Assembly: GCA_022827185.1 (NCBI GenBank)
Contig: JAJDTM010000056.1
Location: 152,694-216,693, forward strand
DNA from: Candidatus Poribacteria bacterium
GTDB taxonomy: Bacteria; Poribacteria; WGA-4E; WGA-3G
DNA length: 64,000 bases
Direction of reading: 5' to 3'
The notes beneath the pieces were generated by a model that saw nothing but the letters and a program-made list of their open reading frames with translations, was not told where the DNA came from and made no database searches. Below, piece by piece: positions 44,887 to 54,123 of the stretch. The position numbers and the translations under genes are program-made. Each line of letters begins with the position of its first letter. The stretch's first letter is position 1.

Positions 44887-45174
44887 TTAACCGCTAATTG
44901 CGTCTGCCTGTTTTGCCCACTGAAAGTCCAAATCGCTGATACCCCCAGCATCGTGGGTCGTTAAGTCAATTGTCACGCGGTTATAGACGTTGAACCATTC
45001 TGGATGGTGGTTCATCGATTCGGCGACTAAGGCGAGTTGTGCCATAAACCCGAACGCCGTAACGAAGGTGTCGAACTGGAATTCCTTGTGCAGTTTACCG
45101 TCTTCGATCGTCCAACCGTCAACTTGTTCAAGATTTGCTTGGATTTGCGCATCTGAGAGTTTTTTCGCTGCCAT
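44887..45174 (-). CDS. Pterin-4a-carbinolamine dehydratase
   Basis: A 95-residue protein with the family motif MNHHPEWFNVYNRVTIDLTT, whose histidines act in dehydration of 4a-hydroxytetrahydropterin. The role is recycling tetrahydrobiopterin for aromatic hydroxylases, or a molybdopterin-related function when no hydroxylase is present. The start ATG at 45174 has GAGGAG 9 bp upstream and is chosen over an upstream in-frame start at 45246. It lies 32 bp before the hydroxyacid dehydrogenase gene, in operon order. Confidence 0.9.
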   Translation of the reverse strand: MAAKKLSDAQIQANLEQVDGWTIEDGKLHKEFQFDTFVTAFGFMAQLALVAESMNHHPEWFNVYNRVTIDLTTHDAGGISDLDFQWAKQADAISG

Positions 45175-45430
45175 TGAATTTCTCCTCAAGGTGTGTAAGA
45201 AGTAGGGGCATCCCTTGTGATTGCCCACAAACGCTGCCATAGCCATCGTGGAACGAAAGCAAATGCCTCACGTTAAAGGGTACTAAATGGAATCGAGCAA
45301 AATTGTAGTGGAAAATATAAATATATGCAAGTTAAAATAGTAACAGTAGCACTCATCACAATATACTGAATTTTCATGACCCGCACGGCAATAGAAACAA
45401 ATTTTTCATTCATTAAAATAGGAGGCACCA

Positions 45431-46657
45431 ATGCCAAACGCAAGAACGCTTTATTTTCCAGAAGTAGGTCCCCAATGGGAAGATTGGGTCCAGGTCATTA
45501 ACGTGGGCACCGAAGAGACCCAAGTGAATATAATAGCCCGACACGCAAGGAACGGGCAACCAACATGGTCAGATCAGAAAGAGATAAGTCCTTTTGAATG
45601 TTGGACCCCGAACGTTGAGGCAATTAAACAAAATTCTTCAATGCAGTTTTCCGCAGATCAACCGATTGTCGCTGAACGACACATGCACAAGGATCCAAAC
45701 ATCCTTGATTTCGTCGGGGCTGCAGAGGAGTATGAAACCGTCGGACTCCGACTCTTTTTCCCCGAATTGGTTCCCGGCGCACATGACTGGTTCCGGTTTC
45801 TCAACGTCGGCGAAGCGGATGCGCTGGTAAACATAATCGTCCGGAACAGACGCGGTGATATTACACGGCAGCACCACCACAGAATCAGACCGCAGTGCTG
45901 TTGGGATATCAATGAAGGGATCATGGGGAATATCGCTGGCACACTTGAAGTCCAAAGCACACAGCCCATTGTCGGTGAACGACATCTCCACTATCAAGGC
46001 GGAAAGACCTGTGTCGGACAATACGGGCAAGTGATTTCGGATGCACCTCGCACACTCTATTTCCCAGAAACAGGACCGGCGTGGCGCGACTGGGCGATCA
46101 TCGTCAATGTTGGCAAAGAGAGAGGTGAGGTTACACTGATCGCACATGAAGACGGCACCGGCGAACCTGTAAATACGATGCAGCGCGAATTAGACCCCTT
46201 TGAGTGTTGGATGCCGAAGATGGACGATATAAAAATCAAATCTTCCGTGTTGGTGCGATCTGATCAACCGATTGTTGCGGAACGGCACATGCACAGCGGG
46301 ACTGCTATCGTTGACCTACCCGGTGCATCGGAGGAAAGCGGACACGTCGGGATCCGACTCTTTTTCCCAGAAATCGCAAGCGGCGCAAAAGACTGGTTCC
46401 GTTTCCTCAACGTCGGAGAGACTGATGCACTGGTAAACATCATTGTCCGTAATAAGAAGGGAGATGTCCGCAGGCAGATACATCGGCGGATTAAACCGTT
46501 CTGTTGTGCCGATGTAGATGAAGGCGCTATGGGGAATGTACGCGGTTCGGTTGAGGCACAAAGCTCACAACCCATTGTCGGTGAACGACATCTCCACTAC
46601 CAAAGCGGACATAAAGGGGCTGTCGTTGGAGAATATGGCGTTGTAATCGGAGAATAA
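45431..46657 (+). CDS. Four-repeat beta-rich protein of unknown function
   Basis: A 408-residue protein built of four units of about 100 residues in the order A-B-A'-B'. Type A units read LYFPEVGPQWEDW... NVGTEE... SPFECWTP, then SADQPIVAERHMH. Type B units read LFFPELVPGAHDWFRFLNVG, then CCWDINEGIMGN and QPIVGERHLHY. The A-A' and B-B' pairs are close, so a two-unit protein was duplicated. No signal peptide is seen. I do not recognise a family. It opens an operon with the AhpD-like gene, 3 bp downstream, and has a strong AGGAGG site. Confidence 0.75.
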   Translation: MPNARTLYFPEVGPQWEDWVQVINVGTEETQVNIIARHARNGQPTWSDQKEISPFECWTPNVEAIKQNSSMQFSADQPIVAERHMHKDPNILDFVGAAEEYETVGLRLFFPELVPGAHDWFRFLNVGEADALVNIIVRNRRGDITRQHHHRIRPQCCWDINEGIMGNIAGTLEVQSTQPIVGERHLHYQGGKTCVGQYGQVISDAPRTLYFPETGPAWRDWAIIVNVGKERGEVTLIAHEDGTGEPVNTMQRELDPFECWMPKMDDIKIKSSVLVRSDQPIVAERHMHSGTAIVDLPGASEESGHVGIRLFFPEIASGAKDWFRFLNVGETDALVNIIVRNKKGDVRRQIHRRIKPFCCADVDEGAMGNVRGSVEAQSSQPIVGERHLHYQSGHKGAVVGEYGVVIGE

Positions 46658-46660
46658 AAG

Positions 46661-47233
46661 ATGGCATGGATCCAGACTGTAGATGCGGCTGACGCGACCG
46701 GCATTGTGAAAGAGGAATACGATGCTGCGCTTGAACGAGCAGGGCAACTTTACAACATCGTCAAACTTCTCAGCGTACGCCCGAAAAGTATGCGCCCTTT
46801 CATTGAACTCTACATAGCGATAATGTTTGACGAGGATTCGCCACTGAGCCGAATGCAACGTGAAATGATCGCTACTGTTGTCTCGAAAGTCAACGAATGC
46901 CACTACTGAATAATCGCACACGCCGATGAGTTGCGGGCACAACTCACAGATGGACAGATTGCACAGATTGTAACGGATTTTCACAAGGCTGATATTGACG
47001 AAACTACAAAAGCGATCCTTGAATTCGCTGTTAAAGTAACAAAAGCCGCAGCTACTGTTACGCCAGCAGATCTCAAGCACCTCCGCAGCTACGGACTCAC
47101 CGACGAGGCACTCTTCGCTGTTGTGGAGGTCGTTGGCTTTTTCAACTATATCAATCGGATGGCTGATGCGTTCGGCGTTGAATTGGACGACTTTTTGGAA
47201 CTCAGGAGGGATTTTGATGAATCTAACGGATAA
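46661..47233 (+). CDS. AhpD-like peroxidase-related protein with in-frame TGA at the redox Cys (candidate selenoprotein)
   Basis: A 190-residue protein if the TGA at 46907-46909 is read through. The frame is open on both sides, and the flanking residues give VNECHY-(TGA)-IIAHADEL, the CxxC...H redox motif of carboxymuconolactone-decarboxylase/AhpD proteins with the second Cys (position 83) replaced by TGA. A hairpin follows 24 nt later. AhpD-like selenoproteins are known from metagenomes. Downstream residues such as DEALFAVVEVVGFFNYINRM match the family, and the end overlaps the SDR start by 17 bp, so the 3' half is probably expressed. A TGC-to-TGA nonsense mutation is the alternative. Confidence 0.75.
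46927..46946 (+). promoter_or_regulatory. Candidate bacterial SECIS hairpin
   Basis: TGAGTTG pairs perfectly with CAACTCA around a 6-nt loop CGGGCA. The loop begins 24 nt after the TGA, inside the 16-37 nt range known for bacterial SECIS elements, and has G residues in its first positions. The helix is within the coding region of the AhpD-like gene. Such elements bind SelB to insert selenocysteine. Confidence 0.6.
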
Positions 47234-47963
47234 AATTGCGATTGTGACAGGCGCGGGACAGGGCATCGGTAAAGCAATTGCCATCAGACTCGCAAAGGCT
47301 GGCGCAGATGTCGCTATCATGGATTTGAACATGGCAGCAGCTGAAGCAGTCGCACAGGAAATTGAAGGCATCGGACGCAAAGCATTACCCCTTCAAGCGG
47401 ATGTTTCACAATCCGCGGATGTCAATGCTGCCGTCGAAAAGGTGATCTCAAACTTCGGGCGCGTTGACATTCTCGTTAACAACGCCGGAATTGCCGGACG
47501 GACACTGCCGTTGACGGACTTAGAAGATGCTGATTGGGATGCTGTGATAGGCGTAAACCTCACGGGTGTTTTTCTGTGTTGTAAAGCAGTGATCGCGCCA
47601 ATGATCGCGCAGGATTACGGAAGGATTGTGAACATCGCCTCAATCGCTGGCAAAGAGGGAAATCCGACCCTTATCCCGTATTCGGTATCTAAGGCGGGGG
47701 TTATCTGCTTGACCAAGGCACTTGCGAAAGAGGTAACCGACTATAACATCCGTGTGAACGCCGTATCGCCTGCGGTGATTCAAACACCGATTTTGGAAGG
47801 CATGGCACAATCAACGATTGACTATATGGTGGGCAAAATTCCGTTAGGACGCGTTGGGAAACCGGAGGAAGTCGCAGCAGTCGTGAATTTCTTGGCTTCA
47901 GATGAGGCGAGTTTTGTGACGGGACAGTGTTACGATGTCAGCGGCGGAAGAGCGACGTATTAG
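47217..47963 (+). CDS. SDR-family oxidoreductase
   Basis: A 248-residue short-chain dehydrogenase. Cofactor motif TGAGQGIG, NNAG, and catalytic Ser plus YSVSKAG (Tyr-x3-Lys) are all present; the C-terminus ends in the usual VTGQCYDVSGG region. The closest match is the 3-oxoacyl-ACP-reductase-like group, but substrate is not fixed. The start at 47217 has AGGAGGG 7 bp upstream, inside the 3' end of the AhpD-like gene, so the two are translationally coupled. Confidence 0.9.
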   Translation: MNLTDKIAIVTGAGQGIGKAIAIRLAKAGADVAIMDLNMAAAEAVAQEIEGIGRKALPLQADVSQSADVNAAVEKVISNFGRVDILVNNAGIAGRTLPLTDLEDADWDAVIGVNLTGVFLCCKAVIAPMIAQDYGRIVNIASIAGKEGNPTLIPYSVSKAGVICLTKALAKEVTDYNIRVNAVSPAVIQTPILEGMAQSTIDYMVGKIPLGRVGKPEEVAAVVNFLASDEASFVTGQCYDVSGGRATY

Positions 47964-47970
47964 GTAATGG

Positions 47971-48003
47971 GTTGTAGGGGCTGGGTTACCCAGCCCCTAC
48001 AAC
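47971..48003. repeat. 33-nt perfect palindrome between convergent genes
   Basis: Arms GTTGTAGGGGCTGGGT and ACCCAGCCCCTACAAC are complementary around one base. It is followed by TGTTAAC twice. No T-tract follows on either strand, so it is listed as a repeat; it may still act as a bidirectional terminator between the SDR and the propeller gene. Confidence 0.7.
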
Positions 48004-48020
48004 TGTTAACTGTTAACTAC

Positions 48021-49349
48021 TTACTCTGCGATGCAGTAAAGATGTTGACCACCGCGGAGGTACAACTCTGAACCAGCAATCGCAGGCGACGCATTGAAAT
48101 TCTCGTCGAGTTTGTTTGCTGCCAAAATCTCAAATTTGGAACCGTGCTGGATAACATTGATGGTCCCGTTTCGTCCAGCGATATAGACGCGATCCCCTGC
48201 GCCAACAATGGATGCATAGACACCCGAAATATATTGTAACCGCTCAGGTCCATAGCTTACCTCTCCCGTTTTGATATTGAAGGCGGAGAGGATGCCTTTA
48301 TTGTCTTTCAAAAAATAGATTGTATCCTTATAGAGGAGCGGCGATGGCACATAAGGTGTATCTCGATTGTATTCCCAGACAATAGCATTGGAATCGGTAA
48401 TATCACCCATTGCCTTTGCAAGATGAACTGCCCGGAACGCGCTACCGCGGAAACCGCTCATAAGATAAACATATCCATCAGCAGCAACGGGTGAAGGGAT
48501 ACTGTTAGCAGTTAAGCCATCGCCATCCCATACGAGTTCTCCGGTTGCCAAATCGTAACTACGTACGCGATTCGTACCTGTCGTAATTACCTGTGGTTTT
48601 CCATCGTTTTCAACGATAATCGGTGAAAACCAAGTTGTCCGTTCATCACGATCGGTTTTCCATAGCACATCCCCTGTCCGCTTATCGATCGCAGTAATGA
48701 AAGAATTTCTCTCATGGTCTTGCACAATAACAAGCGTATTGTCGTAAAGAACAGGGGAACTCCCTTCACCGAAGGTGTTCCGCTTATACATTGTGCCGAC
48801 ATCTTTTTCCCACTTCACATTGCCCATCATATCGACGCAATAGAGTCCACGTGAACCGAAATAGGCGTAGACATGTTCGCCATCGGTAACTGGCGAGTTT
48901 GAAGCATAAGTCGCATCCCCGTGTGTTCCTTCATGCGGCTGGATTTCTCGGAGCGTCTTCTGCCAAAGAATACTCCCATCATTCCGATTAATGGCGAGAA
49001 GGTCAAATTTATACGTAGGCCCCTTATTTCCACCAAAGAAGCCGCTGAATGGATTGTCATCTCCCTCAGATTTGTTTTCCTCTGACTTAACCTCAATAGC
49101 CGTCTGGATGAAGATTTTGTCTTCCCAAATAATCGGCGCGGCGTGTCCCATACCGGGGATTGCCACTTTCCATCGAACGTTTTCAGTCTCGCTCCATGTC
49201 GTAGGCGGATTAGCGTCAATTGCGGCACCGGTTGCATGTGGTCCGCGCCAGTGATGCCAGTTCTTCTCAAAACCCTCCGGCTGTGACGCAGTTATCGCAA
49301 CTGCCGCTAAAGCAAAGATACATATTGTCAAAATTGCAATTCTTTTCAT
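48021..49349 (-). CDS. Secreted PQQ-type beta-propeller protein
   Basis: A 442-residue protein with a signal peptide (MKRIAILTICIFALAAVAIT). It begins its mature part with WHHWRGPHATGAA, the segment that opens PQQ-like (outer-membrane BamB-like/dehydrogenase-type) propellers, then repeats blades such as LLAINRNDGSILWQ and SYDLATGELVWDG. The number of blades is about seven or eight. No PQQ-ligand residues can be assigned, so it may be a binding propeller. The start ATG at 49349 has AGGA about 8 bp upstream; TTG at 49355 is the alternative. Confidence 0.82.
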   Translation of the reverse strand: MKRIAILTICIFALAAVAITASQPEGFEKNWHHWRGPHATGAAIDANPPTTWSETENVRWKVAIPGMGHAAPIIWEDKIFIQTAIEVKSEENKSEGDDNPFSGFFGGNKGPTYKFDLLAINRNDGSILWQKTLREIQPHEGTHGDATYASNSPVTDGEHVYAYFGSRGLYCVDMMGNVKWEKDVGTMYKRNTFGEGSSPVLYDNTLVIVQDHERNSFITAIDKRTGDVLWKTDRDERTTWFSPIIVENDGKPQVITTGTNRVRSYDLATGELVWDGDGLTANSIPSPVAADGYVYLMSGFRGSAFRAVHLAKAMGDITDSNAIVWEYNRDTPYVPSPLLYKDTIYFLKDNKGILSAFNIKTGEVSYGPERLQYISGVYASIVGAGDRVYIAGRNGTINVIQHGSKFEILAANKLDENFNASPAIAGSELYLRGGQHLYCIAE

Positions 49350-49398
49350 TTTCAATTCCTTTCATTTTTTCTTTTCAGGGCGGTGCGGTTAAACAAGT

Positions 49399-52392
49399 TT
49401 AGCTTAAAATATCCTCAATAACAAGAGGTTGTGCCAGTTCACTGTTCGCGGCTTCCAACTTTTCGCGACTTGAAACAGCACAGACCGCGGCTTTATCTCC
49501 GTTTCCTTCCAAGAGTTGAAGCAGGGCACGTTTCACCTCAGTCGGGGTTGCTTGACGGAGCTGCGCATAACGTTCCTCTCGCATCTCGCGCGTCTGCCCA
49601 ACAAGGTGTTGACTGAGGGCGCTGCTTGCCGCTTGGCTCGGACGGATCGGTTTCTCACCATCTTTTGCCGTAGCGATAATCGCACGGTCTATATCTACCT
49701 GTGTCCATTCCACCTGTTTTACATAGTCAACCGTCTGCTCGAAAACATTGATCGTGCGAGCGACGTGCGGATCACGGAACGAGGATTGACACAGTACTGC
49801 ATCATACGGACTATAGGTGAACCGCGCGCCATAAGCGTTGCCTTTAAACCGAATTTCGCTCAGGATATAATCCAGACGAATGAGATGTGCCCCAATTGTC
49901 AGCAGCGTTGAATCCGGATGCGAATAGTGCGGTGCCGGCATTACATGCGCGCAGTGCGCAATCTGAATCGGACCCGCTAATCCTTCTCTCGGCGGTGTAT
50001 CAAACTGTTGAAACGCAATCGGCGCCGAAGTTACGGGGTCATCCCGCATCGCGTCAAGCCACGCACCGAGTCTGCTGCGCGTCGTTTCAAATGCGGTGTC
50101 CGAACCCGTAAAACTCGCGGTTACCCGTCCACGTGCTAACAGGAAATCACGAATCCCTTCTATATGACCCATAAGGTCTGCATTAAGTTCGTCAAAACCG
50201 TTGAGCAGTGTTTCACTATTGCGGAGTTGTGGCAGCCCGTAGATGATTTCAGCGAGGTGCGCGTTCGACGAAAGTCCGCGTGAGGCATGATGAACAGCCG
50301 TACTGGAGCCGTCATGAATCATCTCTGTCTGATATTCTGCAACGGCTTGAATGAGTACGTCGCGAAGACGTTCCGTATCGCGCGGGTTCACAGCGAAAAG
50401 CAGATCGTGCAGGACATCCAACGCAGCATCGATTTTCCCATCAAGTGCTTTAAGATGAAACGATATACGCTGCATGGAACGATTTGGATCAAGCGCGTGT
50501 GTAGAAAACCACGGTGAGCATCCGATCCCACCAGTAGCAGCCGATGTCCGCTGTGCCATCTCTTCATAACTCATATCGGCGGCACCGAGTTTACTGATAG
50601 CTTCAGCGTATCTGGGTAGATAACTCCAGAGGTGCTCCGGTAACCCTTGTAAATTGAAATTCAGGATAAGGTAGTTAATACCGTTAGCAAAAACAGCATT
50701 CCGTAGCAGATCCTGCCCGCCGACATCCTCAACCGTTGTCGGAATATGTTTCGGTTTTTCTGGGAGGTCGCTAACTTGGAGTTGTGGCAGCTTCGCAAGG
50801 GCTTCCGGTGGGTTAGGTACGCCATTAAGACGTTCCAGTTCAGCAGCATCAGCGGCAATCCGTGTCACTTCTTCATCCGTCAATTGTGCGCGCGTCTCTT
50901 TCATCCGTTCAGCGAGTTCGGCATCCATTTTTGCCTGCATATCGCGGTCAGGAGATAGAATGTTGGTCAAACGATGCGGGTTTTCAATGAGTTTCTCACG
51001 AATCAGTTCGTTGAAAATCGAAGGATTTTCTAACCACTGCTGACGCACATCATCCAGCGTTTTACCCATCTTTAGGAAGGTGTCTGAATCCTTCTCATAT
51101 ATCCAACCCTCAATGACGCGGTAGAGCATGCGGAGTGGGAACATTGACGCGACTTCTTGATAGTGATAAGTTGCTTGCTGGAATGCCGCTTCCACTTTCT
51201 CGCTATCAATTTCTGAATCCGCAATCTGTGTGAGCGTATCGGTGACGAGTTGCGTGAACGCTTCGATACGATCCGCTTCACTTCCTTTGAGCGCGATATA
51301 AAAAGTAGCACCGGGTCCGATGGAACTCGCACCGGAGAAGGCGATGTCAGCACCGAGTTTGGCATCAATAATCGCTTTACGGAGCGGGGCGGCTTCATTG
51401 CCGAGTAGGATAAGACTCATAATGCGCGCCAGAACCACCTCTTCTGGGCTGGTCGCGTCCCCAGTGAGCCAACTGAGCATCAAGTAAGTTTTTTCTTCGA
51501 GCGGTTCATCCACTCCAACAGGGTAGGTGTCCGTTACAGTCTGTGGCACGTTCCACCTCGATTGGTGTGTGACCTCCGGACGCAATGGACGTAGCGCGGC
51601 ACTCGCGACATTCTTCGGAATTTTATCTAACTTATCGGCGAGGAATGCAAGGTAGTCTTTCGTTGGAATGTCCCCGTAAAGAATGAAATAGCCGTTGCTT
51701 GGGTGATAATAGGTCTCGTGAAACCCTTTCAGCTGTGCATAAGTCAAGTCCGGGATGGCATCTGGATCACCACCGGATTCGCAGGCGTAAAGCGTATCGG
51801 GGAGGAGTTGTCTCATCACTGATCGAAATAAACGGGCTTCTGGATCCGAGAAGGCACCTTTCATCTCGTTATAGACGATACCTGTTATTTTTAAATCGCC
51901 TGTCGGATTAGCGGGATCAGCGGGTGCGAGATGATGCCCTTCGCGTTTGAAGGTGTTTTCCGTTAATAATGGATGGAAAACCGCATCAAAATAGACTTCC
52001 GCCAAATTGAAAAGGTCTTTTTTGACGTTACTTGAGACAGGATAGCACGTAAAGTCCGAGCTTGTCATGGCGTTGATAAACGTCGCCATGCTCATTTTAA
52101 TCATCTCAAAAAACGGCTCTTTCACCGGAAATTTGTGTGATCCTGCTAAGACGGCGTGTTCAAGAATATGGGGGACACCAGTATCATCCGATGGCGGCGT
52201 CGGAAAATTAATGGAGAAAAGATTTTCGGTGTCTTCTGTATAGAGATGTAGCAGCCGAGCACCGCTGTGTTGATGCGCCAATTCAATCATCACTGCGCGT
52301 AATTCGTCGATGGGTGTGACGGCTTTTACCTCAAAGCCTTCAATATGTTCGCCGGGGCTTAAATCTACCGCCGGCATCCGGATCGTTTCCAA
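49399..52392 (-). CDS. M16C insulinase-like zinc protease (PreP-type)
   Basis: A 997-residue peptidase. The inverted zinc motif HILEHAVLAGSHKFP has HxxEH, with the segment TFKREGHHL and a further conserved helix. The long two-half architecture and the DFTCYPV stretch match presequence protease/PreP, which degrades peptides inside a closed chamber. There is no signal peptide, so it is cytoplasmic. The chosen start is TTG at 52392 because GGAGG lies 9 bp upstream; the first ATG is five codons later. Confidence 0.9.
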   Translation of the reverse strand: METIRMPAVDLSPGEHIEGFEVKAVTPIDELRAVMIELAHQHSGARLLHLYTEDTENLFSINFPTPPSDDTGVPHILEHAVLAGSHKFPVKEPFFEMIKMSMATFINAMTSSDFTCYPVSSNVKKDLFNLAEVYFDAVFHPLLTENTFKREGHHLAPADPANPTGDLKITGIVYNEMKGAFSDPEARLFRSVMRQLLPDTLYACESGGDPDAIPDLTYAQLKGFHETYYHPSNGYFILYGDIPTKDYLAFLADKLDKIPKNVASAALRPLRPEVTHQSRWNVPQTVTDTYPVGVDEPLEEKTYLMLSWLTGDATSPEEVVLARIMSLILLGNEAAPLRKAIIDAKLGADIAFSGASSIGPGATFYIALKGSEADRIEAFTQLVTDTLTQIADSEIDSEKVEAAFQQATYHYQEVASMFPLRMLYRVIEGWIYEKDSDTFLKMGKTLDDVRQQWLENPSIFNELIREKLIENPHRLTNILSPDRDMQAKMDAELAERMKETRAQLTDEEVTRIAADAAELERLNGVPNPPEALAKLPQLQVSDLPEKPKHIPTTVEDVGGQDLLRNAVFANGINYLILNFNLQGLPEHLWSYLPRYAEAISKLGAADMSYEEMAQRTSAATGGIGCSPWFSTHALDPNRSMQRISFHLKALDGKIDAALDVLHDLLFAVNPRDTERLRDVLIQAVAEYQTEMIHDGSSTAVHHASRGLSSNAHLAEIIYGLPQLRNSETLLNGFDELNADLMGHIEGIRDFLLARGRVTASFTGSDTAFETTRSRLGAWLDAMRDDPVTSAPIAFQQFDTPPREGLAGPIQIAHCAHVMPAPHYSHPDSTLLTIGAHLIRLDYILSEIRFKGNAYGARFTYSPYDAVLCQSSFRDPHVARTINVFEQTVDYVKQVEWTQVDIDRAIIATAKDGEKPIRPSQAASSALSQHLVGQTREMREERYAQLRQATPTEVKRALLQLLEGNGDKAAVCAVSSREKLEAANSELAQPLVIEDILS

Positions 52393-52416
52393 TATTTTTG
52401 CCTCCGTGGATTTCTT

Positions 52417-53736
52417 TTATTTTTCACTTTTTGCTAAATTCGCACAAACAAGTTCTTCATCATTTCTGGCAAAGACGTGTTTATAGGCAAATGCTGGATG
52501 TGCCCACGTAACACCGCCTCTGCGGTTGAGTTGATCGCGCGTCGGTTCGATTAACTTGGCGCGACTGATAACGTTAAGTCCTTCCGGAGAGAGATCTGTA
52601 ATGAGGAGTTCGCCGTGTTCGTTGAACATCCAGACCCTGTTATCTCCTGAAACTGGATGCTGAACGAAATGAATGTTGCTCCAACGTGCTTTCCGAACAG
52701 CAGTAAGATCCTCCCAAATCCGATCGCCGTTCCGAGCATCAAGACATCGGAGTTCACCATAGCTATCAACACCGTAAATGTAATCGCCTATTCGGACAGG
52801 TGTTGCCATTGTCGTCTGAAGCGCATCGGTGTTCTGTTCGTTTTTTCCTTTGCGATGCCAGATACGTTCTGCTTTTAATGCATCTGATGATAACTTCAAA
52901 AGAAGAGATCCCTGACGGAATTCAGTAACGAACAATTCATTCTGATTGACAATAGGTGTAGCAATAGCAATCTCAAAACTTTCCGGTAGGAACGGATAAA
53001 GCCAGTGCACACTTCCTGTTTGTGGATCAAGCGCAGCGATGTTAGCACCCGTCCAACAGATTAAGACGCGTTTACCCGCCTGTGTGATAACAATCGGTGC
53101 CGAATAAGAGGCGTTGTCTTCCAACGCTTTCCACTTTTCTTCGCCGGTTTTCCTGTTAAATGCAACGATACAGGCATCAGGTTTACCACCGATTTGAACG
53201 ATGAGGTTTTCACCCTCAACAATCGGTGCACACGCTATACCCCAGATCGGCATATTAATGTTATACTCGGTGTTGAGGTCTCTTTTCCATACAATGTCAC
53301 CGGTAACAGCGTCGAAACAGTGCAAATGTCCCATCGCGCCTAACGCATAAGCGAGTCCATCATGGATCGTAACATTCGCACGGGGTCCCGCCGTATAGTC
53401 GATTTTGTATACGGCATCGTACGTATAAGACCAGATTTGATCGCCAGTCTCCCAATCGAAGCAGTGAACGCGTTCAACCTGTTTCGGCTTATCAAGTCGA
53501 TCGGTGATATATACACGTCCGTCAGCGACGCTGGGACCGCTATAGCCGCTCCCAATCGGCACACGCCACCGGATCGGGACTTCTGGTCCCTCAAATTTTT
53601 CAATGATGCCAGTTTCGTTCCAAACGCCTTCACGATTTTCACCGCGCCATTGCGACCATTCATCGGCACTCGCGAAATGTGCCTGTATTGCTACTGTAGC
53701 AAACAGGACAATGAATAGAGATGTAAGTTGCTTCAT
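52417..53736 (-). CDS. Secreted PQQ-type beta-propeller protein
   Basis: A 439-residue paralogue of the gene at 48021. A signal peptide (MKQLTSLFIVLFATVAIQAH) is followed by EWSQWRGENREGVWNE and propeller blades such as FDWETGDQIWSYTYD and ALDPQTGSVHWLYP. The start at 53736 begins at the signal peptide; in-frame residues extend up to 53823 but read as leader sequence. It lies 24 bp upstream of the peptidase gene and may be co-transcribed with it. Confidence 0.82.
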   Translation of the reverse strand: MKQLTSLFIVLFATVAIQAHFASADEWSQWRGENREGVWNETGIIEKFEGPEVPIRWRVPIGSGYSGPSVADGRVYITDRLDKPKQVERVHCFDWETGDQIWSYTYDAVYKIDYTAGPRANVTIHDGLAYALGAMGHLHCFDAVTGDIVWKRDLNTEYNINMPIWGIACAPIVEGENLIVQIGGKPDACIVAFNRKTGEEKWKALEDNASYSAPIVITQAGKRVLICWTGANIAALDPQTGSVHWLYPFLPESFEIAIATPIVNQNELFVTEFRQGSLLLKLSSDALKAERIWHRKGKNEQNTDALQTTMATPVRIGDYIYGVDSYGELRCLDARNGDRIWEDLTAVRKARWSNIHFVQHPVSGDNRVWMFNEHGELLITDLSPEGLNVISRAKLIEPTRDQLNRRGGVTWAHPAFAYKHVFARNDEELVCANLAKSEK

Positions 53737-54050
53737 AAGTCTTTTGTATAACTCCTCAGCCAGAGAACTATCTGTTGATAGATCTCTGGCGTGTCTCCGT
53801 ATTCGGTTTTTAATCTGTTTCAAAGTACGATTTCTGCTTATCTTTTTTGAATTAGTGAAGTGCTTATCAAGCGCATTTGTGGTTGCTCATTGTTCATAAG
53901 TTGAACTACTCATAATATATCACGAATGTTTTTAAAGTTTCAAGAGATATTTATAGCGAAGTCTACCATTACTTGTACATCGGAAGATTATTGAGGTTGC
54001 AAACCTCACCAGCGTAGAAGGGGCCCTTATTGTAATCGGTGTTATGGAAA
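53737..54050. other. Gene-free region
   Basis: About 310 bp with no supportable gene. It contains TGAGGTTGCAAACCTCACCA (near 53993), a short palindrome of the same type as the GCAGGC family core, and AT-rich sequence that could hold the promoter of the minus-strand propeller/peptidase genes. Nothing further was recognised. Confidence 0.5.
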
Positions 54051-54100
54051 ATAAAAACCGCTCTTATATCCCTACCATAGTGGCAAGTGTATAAGAGCGG
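54051..54100 (-). terminator. Rho-independent terminator after the secreted-protein pair
   Basis: On the minus strand an 11-bp perfect stem (CCGCTCTTATA with TATAAGAGCGG, positions 54090-54100 and 54058-54068) surrounds a 21-nt loop and is followed by TTTTTATTTT. It lies 23 bp after the stop of the 54124 gene. Confidence 0.75.
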
Positions 54101-54123
54101 GGGGTTTGGATTTTGCTGTTCTA

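Noticed and set aside
46661..46909. A short stand-alone gene ending at TGA 46907-46909
   Set aside because: The same frame continues for another 108 codons with matching family sequence, and the stop falls exactly on the conserved Cys, so one gene is preferred.
47971..48003. A rho-independent terminator at the perfect palindrome
   Set aside because: No T-run follows on either strand, so it is filed as a repeat although it might still stop transcription.
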